Source: Clostridia bacterium (GTDB lineage: Bacteria; Bacillota; Clostridia; Oscillospirales; Acutalibacteraceae). From it: DNA of 64,000 bases. How positions within the stretch are numbered: the first letter of the stretch is position 1; each line of letters begins with the position of its first letter. This document shows, one piece after another, positions 53,143 to 60,277 of the stretch. The DNA lies in NCBI GenBank assembly GCA_017410325.1, contig JAFQRA010000024.1:35375-99374 (forward strand), in the 5' to 3' direction. The position numbers were made by a program, and so were the translations under genes. Under the pieces are notes generated by a model. The model was not told the origin of the DNA and did not search any database. It saw only the letters and a program-made list of their open reading frames with translations.

Positions 53143-55434
53143 TTATAATTTGTTTCTCATTATCTTGCCGCTTGTTGTTTTCGGAAGCTCATCTCTGAAT
53201 ACAACGATTCGCGGATATTTGTAAGGAGCTGTTTTCTCCTTGACGTACTGTTGGATTTCCTTTTTGAGTTCGTCAGTCGGCTCCGTGCCCTTGACAAGCA
53301 CGATGCTTGCCTTGACAACCTGACCGCGTACCTCATCGGGGGCGGCGGAAACACCGCACTCAAGAACATAAGGAAGTTCCATAATAACGCTTTCAATTTC
53401 AAACGGGCCGATACGGTAGCCTGAGGACTTGATAACGTCGTCAACACGGCCGACATACCAATAGAAGCCGTCTTCATCGCGCCAGGCAACGTCGCCCGTA
53501 TGATAGTAGCCGTCGTGCCAGACTTCTTTTGTCTTGGCTTCGTCTTTATAGTAGCCGGTAAACAGACCGCAGGGAGCACCGTTTTCAACATTGACAACGA
53601 TTTCGCCGTTTTCACCGACAGGAACTTCGTTGCCGTCGTTATCAACGAGCCTGACGTCATAAATCGGAGCAGGCTTACCCATTGAGCCGATTTTATGGTC
53701 GGCACCCGTCATATTACCGATAATCATTGTGCTTTCGGTCTGACCGAAGCCCTCCAGAATCTGGAGGCCGGTTGCTTTTTCAAATTGACGGTAAACCTCG
53801 GGGTTGAGTGCCTCGCCTGCCGTCGTCATATGCTTGACGGACGAGAAATCGTATTTTGAAATGTCCTGCTTTATCATCATTCTGAGCATCGTGGGCGGTG
53901 CACAGAAGGTTGTGATATGATGCTTTGCAAACATCGGCAAGATATCTGCCGCATCAAATCTGTCGAAATCGTAAACAAAGGTTGCCGCCTCACAAAGCCA
54001 CTGGCCGTAAAGCTTGCCCCACATTGACTTGGCCCAGCCTGTATCGGAAATTGTGAAGTGCAGACCTTCGGGGTCAACATTGTGCCAGTACTTTGCGGTA
54101 TGGAAATGGCCCAGTGCATATTTGTAATTGTGAGCCGCAATTTTGGGGTAACCCGTTGTGCCCGATGTGAAGAACATCAGCATAAGGTCGTCTCCGCCCG
54201 GAGCATTCTCGCCCCTCTCGAAGTGAGTGCTGTAGAGAACTCTCTCTTCATCGAAGTTTCTCCAGCCTTCTCTTTCGCCGTTGACAATAATCTTGTGTTC
54301 AAGCGAAGGACAGGTTTTTGCGGCCAGCTCTACCTGATGAGCGGTATCGCCGTCGGCAGTACAAAGAATGGCTTTGACCCCTGCCGCCCGGAAGCGGTAC
54401 TCAAAATCGTGCTCCTGAAGCTGATTCGGCGCGGGAATTGCAACGGCACCGAGCTTATTAAGACCGATCATTGCATACCAATACTGGTAGTGACGCTTGA
54501 GCACGAGCATAACTCTGTCGCCCTTTTTGATACCAAGGGATTTGAAATAGTTGGCTGCCTGGGCAGAGCCTTTTTTCATATCCTTAAAGGTAATGCGCCT
54601 TTCCGTTTTGTCGCGTGAGATGTGGAGCATTGCAAGCTTTTCGGGCTCTTTGTCCGCAAGCTCATCCACAAGGTCAAAGGCAAAATTGAAATTTTCGGTG
54701 TTTTTAAATTTAATCGAAGTAGGTGTTCCGTTTTCGTTTACGGCAACGTCAACGTACTTCTTGTAAATACGTTCTTTGGTGTCCTTAACGGCTGCCGGCT
54801 TTGTATCCTTAACGGTTTTTGCGGGCTGAAGCTCGGGAATAGGCTCGCCCGAGGGGTTGAGAACGATAGCGTAGAAGGTACAGTCCTTACCGTCAACGGC
54901 AATCATACCGTGAGGTGTCAGCGAATCGTAATAAATACTGTCGCCCGGGCCGAGAATTTCGGAGTGCTCGCCAACCTGAACCTTAAGCTTGCCCTCAATA
55001 ACGATGTCGAGCTCCTGACCGTCGTGTGACGTAAGCTCAATGTCCTTATTCTGGTTTTCTTCGCTGTATGTAGCTTCAACGAAAAGAGGCTCGGCAATTT
55101 TGTTTTTGAATTTAGCGGCAAGGTTAAAATAAGTCATACCGTGCGCTTTTTCAATTTTCTGACCCTTGCCCGCTTTTGTGAAAACATAGTTTGTAAGCTT
55201 AGGCGTGCTGCCCTCGATGATGCTTGAAACGTCAACGTTGAACGCTAACGCACAGCGGTAGATGAAAGCAAAGTTAAGGTCGCTTTCACCGTTTTCGCAA
55301 GCAATGTATTCGCTTTCGGAAACGCCTGTTTTTTCCGCCATCTGAGCGGCGGTATAGCCCTCAATTTCACGAAGCTCTCTGATTCTGGCGGCCATTTCCT
55401 TGATTTTGAAATCAAGACCCGTCATTTTCTCCAT
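53143..55434 (-). CDS. XRE-cupin-acyl-CoA synthetase fusion 1 (branched-chain acid activation, inferred)
   Basis: 763 residues from ATG 55434 behind GGAGGAT; a reading from 55524 would extend into the T-box terminator. Domains: XRE helix-turn-helix (about 15-75, RIRELREIEGYTAAQMAEKT), cupin (about 125-200, THDGQELD to TPHGMIAVDG) and medium-chain-type acyl-AMP ligase (about 225-763) with FFTSGTTGYPKIA, EGFGQTES, GRVDDVIKSSGYRIGPFEIE and the catalytic lysine in TSGKIMRNKL at the very end. A DNA-binding sensor is thus fused to a CoA ligase. It heads the oxidoreductase-ilvE operon behind a T-box and is a close paralogue of the gene at 55793-58078. Substrates are inferred to be branched short-chain acids. 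Confidence 0.85.
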   Translation of the reverse strand: MEKMTGLDFKIKEMAARIRELREIEGYTAAQMAEKTGVSESEYIACENGESDLNFAFIYRCALAFNVDVSSIIEGSTPKLTNYVFTKAGKGQKIEKAHGMTYFNLAAKFKNKIAEPLFVEATYSEENQNKDIELTSHDGQELDIVIEGKLKVQVGEHSEILGPGDSIYYDSLTPHGMIAVDGKDCTFYAIVLNPSGEPIPELQPAKTVKDTKPAAVKDTKERIYKKYVDVAVNENGTPTSIKFKNTENFNFAFDLVDELADKEPEKLAMLHISRDKTERRITFKDMKKGSAQAANYFKSLGIKKGDRVMLVLKRHYQYWYAMIGLNKLGAVAIPAPNQLQEHDFEYRFRAAGVKAILCTADGDTAHQVELAAKTCPSLEHKIIVNGEREGWRNFDEERVLYSTHFERGENAPGGDDLMLMFFTSGTTGYPKIAAHNYKYALGHFHTAKYWHNVDPEGLHFTISDTGWAKSMWGKLYGQWLCEAATFVYDFDRFDAADILPMFAKHHITTFCAPPTMLRMMIKQDISKYDFSSVKHMTTAGEALNPEVYRQFEKATGLQILEGFGQTESTMIIGNMTGADHKIGSMGKPAPIYDVRLVDNDGNEVPVGENGEIVVNVENGAPCGLFTGYYKDEAKTKEVWHDGYYHTGDVAWRDEDGFYWYVGRVDDVIKSSGYRIGPFEIESVIMELPYVLECGVSAAPDEVRGQVVKASIVLVKGTEPTDELKKEIQQYVKEKTAPYKYPRIVVFRDELPKTTSGKIMRNKL

Positions 55435-55469
55435 TGGTTTATCCTCCTGTTTTGTGGGAGCAAACATAA

Positions 55470-55740
55470 AAACCCGTCCCAAAGATAATCTTTGAGACGA
55501 GTTAATGCCAACCCGCGGTACCACTCAAATTGCAGTAAAAACTGCCGCTCTCAAGGTCTGCCAACCTCTATGCATTTACGCAGCAATCACGGAGAGGTTC
55601 TACTAAGCAAAACGCCTTTCTTCCTCCCGGCTCGGAAACTACAAACACCGGAAACCTTGCTATGACTTGCACCGACCGTCATCTCTCTGAAAGCTCGGTA
55701 TACCGTGCCCTTTTCTTCAACGCCTTTAATATTCAACTCA
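55470..55740 (-). promoter_or_regulatory. T-box riboswitch 1, candidate Val specifier
   Basis: Minus strand. Stem I has AGAGAGATGACGGTCGGTGC and 5' GAAG before the specifier side. The codon slot before the closing TTTCC helix reads GTA plus G (55642-55640 for GTA). The T-box GTGGTACCGCGG lies at 55524-55513. The terminator (about 11 bp with one G-U, 55499-55475) is followed by GGTTTTTATG. The amino acid call is tentative. Confidence 0.88.
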
Positions 55741-55744
55741 CTCA

Positions 55745-55773
55745 AAGATACCACAATTATATTGAAAAGTCAA
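55745..55773 (-). promoter_or_regulatory. Promoter of T-box operon 1
   Basis: TTGACT (55773-55768), 17 bases, TATCTT (55750-55745) on the minus strand. It lies 20 bases after the stop of the upstream synthetase gene, with no terminator between them. Confidence 0.65.
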
Positions 55774-55792
55774 TAGTGATTTTGTATATAAA

Positions 55793-58078
55793 TCAAAGCT
55801 TGTTTCGCATTATTTTTCCGCTGATTGTCTTCGGAAGCTCATCTCTGAAAACAACGATTCTCGGATATTTATAAGGAGCAGTGTTTTTCTTGACGTATTC
55901 CTGAATTTCTTTTTTGAGCTCCTCTGTCGGCTCAGTACCCTTGGTAAGAACAACGCTTGCCTTGACAACCTGGCCACGAACCTCATCGGGAGCAGCGGAA
56001 ACGCCGCATTCGAGAACATAAGGAAGCTCCATAATAACGTTTTCTATTTCAAACGGGCCGATGCGGTAGCCGGAGGATTTGATAACGTCGTCAACGCGGC
56101 CGACATACCACAGGTAACCGTCCTCGTCTCTCCAGGCAGTATCGCCCGTATGATAAAGACCGTCGTGCATAGCCTCCGTAGTTTTTTCCTCATCCACTTC
56201 GGCGCCCTTATAGTAGCCGAGGTAGAGTCCGCACGGATTCTTATCGCCCAGTCTTACAACGATTTCGCCAGTTTCACCGTCTGCAACGGAGTTGCCGTCA
56301 GGGTCAACAACATCAATATCATAAAGCGGTGTAGGCTTACCCATAGCACCGATTTTGATTTTCGTGCCGTTGAGGTTTGCAATGGAAAGAGTTGTTTCCG
56401 TCTGACCGAAGCCCTCGTGAATTCTCAGACCCGTTGTCTTTTCAAACTGCTTGAAAACCTCAGGGTTAAGAGCTTCGCCGGCAGTTGTTGCGTGCTTTAT
56501 CGAGGACAGATCATACTGTGAAATATCCTGCTTGATAAGCATTCTGTACATTGTGGGCGGTGCGCAGAAGGTTGTGATGTTGTACTTTGCAAACATCGGA
56601 AGAATCTTTGAGGCATCAAAACGCTCAAAATCATACACGAATACGCAGCCCTCGCAAAGCCACTGACCGTAGAGCTTACCCCACAGCGCCTTGCCCCAGC
56701 CTGTTTCCGAAATCGTGAAGTGAACGCCGTCACGCTGTACGCAGTGCCAGTATTTAGCCGTAATAAAATGGCCCAGAGGATACTTATGGCTGTGAGCCGC
56801 AATTTTCGGATAACCCGTCGTGCCCGAGGTAAAGAGCATAATCATCGGGTCATCGCCGCAGGCAGAGTCAGCCTCACGGACAAATCTCCTGCTGAAAAGG
56901 CCGAATTCCTCGTCAAAATTATGCCAGCCCTCTTTTGAGCCGTTGGCAACGATTTTCGTTTTAAGAGTAGGACAGTTTTTCTGTGCCTCGTCGATATAAT
57001 CGGTTGCCTTTCCGTCTGCCGTAACGACAACGGCACTTACACCTGCCGCATTGAAGCGGTATTCATAATCGTGAACAACAAGCTGATTCGTTGCGGGAAT
57101 TGCAATTGCGCCGAGCTTATGAAGAGCGAGAATAGCAAACCAGAACTGATAATTGCGCTTAAGCACAAGAAGAACTCTGTCACCCTTCTTGATACCGAGA
57201 GATTTGAAATAGTTCGCCGCCTGCGAGGAATACTCTTTCATCTCTTTAAAGGTAAACTTACGCTCCGTCATATCCTCCGCGATATGAATCATTGCAAGCT
57301 TCTCGGGATAGTTTCTGCCGATATTGTCAACAACGTCAAACGCAAAGTTGAACTTATCCTCATTATGGAACTTAATGCCGTTGCAGACGCCGTTTTCGTC
57401 AACCGTAGTCGTAATGAATTTATCGCAGATGAGCTTCTCCTCTGCCGTGGATTTGCCGGTGTTTACGGTGCTCATATGGGTGTCGGCAAGCTGCTCGTCT
57501 TCAGCCATAACCACGGCAAGGAAAAGACAGTCCTCACCGTCAACAGCTATCATACCGTGAGGAATTGAGCTCTTGTAGAATATGCTGTCGCCCTCGTGAA
57601 GGATTTCCACGTGGTCACCGACCTGAACCTTAAGAGAGCCCTTGACAACAAAGTCAAACTCCTGGCCGGAGTGAGTTGTAACCTCAATCGGTTTTGTCTG
57701 CAGCTCGCTTGAATATTCGTACTTTACCCAGTACGGATTGGCAAGCTTATTCTTGAATTTGGGAGCAAGGTTCTGAATAAGAATGCCTTCTTCGTTGGCG
57801 GTTACCTGACCCTGACCGTGTCTGGTAAGGTTATATGTTGTGAGCTTTGCGCTCTGACCTTCGAGAAGGTCGGTAAGCTCAACGCCGAAAGCCAATGCAC
57901 ACTTATGAACAAACGAGAACGGCATATCCTCCATACCGTTTTCGTACGCAAGATACTCTTCAAGGCTTACGCCTGTTTTTTCCGCCATATCAACATCGGA
58001 CAGATTGTAGATGTCGCGCAGCTCCTTAATTCGCTCAGCCACCTCTGCTAATTTGTTTTCATAAGAATTGTCAAGCAT
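55793..58078 (-). CDS. XRE-cupin-acyl-CoA synthetase fusion 2
   Basis: 761 residues with the same architecture as the downstream paralogue. XRE domain about 15-75 (ERIKELRDIYNLSDVDMAEK), cupin about 125-205 (THSGQEFDFVVKGSLKVQVG, IPHGMIAVDGEDCLF) and acyl-AMP ligase with FTSGTTGYPKIAAHSHKYPL, HEGFGQTETTLSIANLNGT, RVDDVIKSSGYRIGPFEIEN and terminal ISGKIMRNKL. It has its own T-box leader. The two copies look like a tandem duplication, probably with different acid preferences. Confidence 0.85.
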   Translation of the reverse strand: MLDNSYENKLAEVAERIKELRDIYNLSDVDMAEKTGVSLEEYLAYENGMEDMPFSFVHKCALAFGVELTDLLEGQSAKLTTYNLTRHGQGQVTANEEGILIQNLAPKFKNKLANPYWVKYEYSSELQTKPIEVTTHSGQEFDFVVKGSLKVQVGDHVEILHEGDSIFYKSSIPHGMIAVDGEDCLFLAVVMAEDEQLADTHMSTVNTGKSTAEEKLICDKFITTTVDENGVCNGIKFHNEDKFNFAFDVVDNIGRNYPEKLAMIHIAEDMTERKFTFKEMKEYSSQAANYFKSLGIKKGDRVLLVLKRNYQFWFAILALHKLGAIAIPATNQLVVHDYEYRFNAAGVSAVVVTADGKATDYIDEAQKNCPTLKTKIVANGSKEGWHNFDEEFGLFSRRFVREADSACGDDPMIMLFTSGTTGYPKIAAHSHKYPLGHFITAKYWHCVQRDGVHFTISETGWGKALWGKLYGQWLCEGCVFVYDFERFDASKILPMFAKYNITTFCAPPTMYRMLIKQDISQYDLSSIKHATTAGEALNPEVFKQFEKTTGLRIHEGFGQTETTLSIANLNGTKIKIGAMGKPTPLYDIDVVDPDGNSVADGETGEIVVRLGDKNPCGLYLGYYKGAEVDEEKTTEAMHDGLYHTGDTAWRDEDGYLWYVGRVDDVIKSSGYRIGPFEIENVIMELPYVLECGVSAAPDEVRGQVVKASVVLTKGTEPTEELKKEIQEYVKKNTAPYKYPRIVVFRDELPKTISGKIMRNKL

Positions 58079-58116
58079 AATCTCTCACCCTTTCAGGAAA
58101 TAATTATAAAACGCAA

Positions 58117-58400
58117 ATAAAAAAGCCCCAAAAAGAAACTTTTACGTTTCTCTTTGAGACGAATTATAAAATCCGCGGTACCACTCAAATTGCAAGAAAA
58201 ACTTGCCTCTCAGGGTCAAACAACCCTTTTGCACTAACGCAGCATACTCGAAAGAAGCCTACTGGAAAATCGTTCGGTTCTTCAACTCGGAAGGGATGGG
58301 TTTTGAAACAAGGTACTGTTGGCTCGCAGCAACCGCCAACTCTCTGAAAGACCGTAGCTTCAACCGTCTTCGTCACAGTTTTTATTTGCGATATTATATT
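58117..58400 (-). promoter_or_regulatory. T-box riboswitch 2, candidate Ile specifier
   Basis: Minus strand. Stem I AGAGAGTTGGCGGTTGCTGC; specifier slot ATC (58297-58295) before CCTTCC, pairing 5' GAAG. The base after the codon would be C, not the usual purine, so the call is uncertain. T-box GTGGTACCGCGG at 58184-58173. Terminator 15 bp with wobbles (58160-58146 with 58139-58125) followed by TTTTTTATTT. Confidence 0.88.
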
Positions 58401-58406
58401 GGGTAA

Positions 58407-58435
58407 ATATTATCACAATGAAAAATGCATGTCAA
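58407..58435 (-). promoter_or_regulatory. Promoter of T-box unit 2
   Basis: TTGACA (58435-58430), 17 bases, TAATAT (58412-58407) on the minus strand, divergent from the promoter of T-box 3. Confidence 0.8.
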
Positions 58436-58502
58436 TAGTTTTTTCAAAAAAATTGTTTTCGGAAAATTCAGGCACAAGCCGCAAACAAAATCAAAAAAAA
58501 TG

Positions 58503-58531
58503 TTGACAAAAGCGTATATTAATGATATTAT
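58503..58531 (+). promoter_or_regulatory. Promoter of T-box unit 3
   Basis: TTGACA (58503-58508), 17 bases, TATTAT (58526-58531). The 67 bases between the two divergent -35 boxes (58436-58502) are A+T-rich, with runs of A, but I see no clear operator. Confidence 0.8.
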
Positions 58532-58537
58532 TCCATT

Positions 58538-58815
58538 AATATTGTTAAATGCTACGAAGGAATTACGGTTTTTGGTACGGCAGTCCAGAGAGTTGACGGT
58601 TGGTGCAAGTCAATCTGTTACAAAAATTCGGTCTCGTTCCGGAGCAGAGCTCCCCAACCGCCTGCGCGTGTAAGGAGCTACGGATGCCCCGTTATCATGG
58701 CTACAGACTTTATAGAGTCTTAATGGAGTGACTGCTTTTGCAGTAACCGGGGTGGTACCGCGGATTTTAAATTCGTCCCTGAGGTCACAGCTTGTTGACC
58801 TCAGGTTTTTTTATT
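58538..58815 (+). promoter_or_regulatory. T-box riboswitch 3, candidate Leu specifier
   Basis: Stem I AGAGAGTTGACGGTTGGTGC, outer helix GGAA/TTCC; specifier slot CTC (58633-58635) followed by G. T-box GGGGTGGTACCGCGG at 58749-58763. Terminator: perfect 10-bp stem (58778-58787 with 58796-58805), then TTTTTTT. A shift of one or two bases would give UCU (Ser) or GUC (Val); Leu is favoured by the LeuA-like gene downstream. Confidence 0.88.
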
Positions 58816-58868
58816 TTCCTAAAACAATTATTACATCAAATAATCTTTTATACGAAAGGATGAGCAAA

Positions 58869-60272
58869 ATGAGAAACATCATTATTGCAGACCGCACCGT
58901 TGTCCTTAAAGCGCAGTCCAAGGACACGTCTCTCAGCTTCAAGGAAAAGGTTGAAATCGCAAGACTGCTTGAAAGCGCAAAGGTTCAGGTTGTAGAATTC
59001 CCCGTAATTGAAAACGTTAAAATTGACACTCTCCTACTTAAAACAATCTGTGCTTTTCTGAAAAACAGCACAATGAGCGTATGCACGGGCATGACCGAGG
59101 AAGGCGTTGTCAACGCATGGAACGCAATTTCTTCCGCCTCCAAGCCCCGTCTTTCCGTTGCGCTTCCCCTTTCCCCCGTTCAGATGGAATACGTTTGCCA
59201 CAAAAAGGCACCGAAAATGCTTGAACTTATCACTTCACTTGTTACCAAGGCCGCTTCGCTTTGCAGTGATGTTGAATTTGTTGCGCTTGATGCAACAAGA
59301 GCTGAAAAGGATTTCCTTTACGATGCAATAAACGCCGCTGTCAGCGCAGGTGCAAAAACCGTTACAATCTGCGACGATGAAGCCGCCATGCTGCCCGACA
59401 CCTTTGTTGATTTCATCAAGGAAACGAAAGAAAGCGTTCCCGCATTACAGAACGTAAAGCTCGGCGTTATGTGCGACAACAAGAACGGTTGCTCGGCAGC
59501 CGCTTCAATGATGGCTCTTGCCGCAGGTGCAGATGAAATCAAAGCAGCCAGCGGCAGCAATATGGGAATTGCACCGCTTCTCACCGTATCCAACATCGTC
59601 AGAAACAGCGGCGACAAGCTTGGCATCAGCGCTGACCTCAATTACACGGAATTTTCACGTATTATTTCCCAGGTTTCAAATATTACGCACGGCAAGCCCA
59701 CAGCAGACGACACTGCCGTTACCGTTCCCTACTCGGAATTCAGCCTTACGGAAAACGATGATGCTCAGACCGTTGCAGACGCTGTCAAGAAGCTGGGCTA
59801 CGACCTTTCCGAGGAGGACCACGCAAAGGTTTACGAGGCATTCAGAGCTCTTGCTAAAAAGAAGCCCGTTTCAAACAAAGAGCTTGATGCCATTGTTGCC
59901 ACGAGTGCACTTCAGGTAACTCCTGCCTATAAGCTTATCAACTATGTTATCAACTCAGGCAACATTATAAATTCATCCGCTCAGATTACACTTGAAAAGG
60001 ATGAGCAGGAGAAAAACGCCATTGCCATCGGCGACGGCCCCATCGATGCCGCCTTCAACGCCATTGAGCAGATTTTAGGCCACCACTACGAGCTTGACGA
60101 TTTCCAGATTCAGTCCGTTACGCAAGGCAGAGAGGCTGTCGGCTCCGCAATCGTAAGGCTTCGCTCAAACGGCAAGCTTTATGCAGGCAAGGGCATTTCG
60201 ACAGACATTATCGGCGCGAGCATAAAAGCATATATCAACGCTATCAACAAGATTATTTTTGAGGAGAACTGA
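58869..60272 (+). CDS. LeuA-like protein with degenerate active site and intact leucine-regulatory domain
   Basis: 467 residues from ATG 58869 (AAAGG nine bases ahead). The TIM-barrel half aligns by eye with 2-isopropylmalate synthase: IADRTVVLKAQSKDTSLSF replaces the usual DTTLRDGEQ start, and LGVMCDNKNGCSAAASMMAL (about 197-216) replaces the VHCHNDLGLAVANSLAA metal site. The R-D pair and both metal-binding histidines are gone. VEFVALDATR is still recognisable. The C-terminal domain (about 345-467, YKLINYVINSGNIINSSAQI, LRSNGKLYAGKGISTDIIGA) is the LeuA allosteric domain. It is probably not a functional synthase; a leucine sensor or partner of the next gene is inferred. Confidence 0.75.
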   Translation: MRNIIIADRTVVLKAQSKDTSLSFKEKVEIARLLESAKVQVVEFPVIENVKIDTLLLKTICAFLKNSTMSVCTGMTEEGVVNAWNAISSASKPRLSVALPLSPVQMEYVCHKKAPKMLELITSLVTKAASLCSDVEFVALDATRAEKDFLYDAINAAVSAGAKTVTICDDEAAMLPDTFVDFIKETKESVPALQNVKLGVMCDNKNGCSAAASMMALAAGADEIKAASGSNMGIAPLLTVSNIVRNSGDKLGISADLNYTEFSRIISQVSNITHGKPTADDTAVTVPYSEFSLTENDDAQTVADAVKKLGYDLSEEDHAKVYEAFRALAKKKPVSNKELDAIVATSALQVTPAYKLINYVINSGNIINSSAQITLEKDEQEKNAIAIGDGPIDAAFNAIEQILGHHYELDDFQIQSVTQGREAVGSAIVRLRSNGKLYAGKGISTDIIGASIKAYINAINKIIFEEN

Positions 60273-60277
60273 TAACT

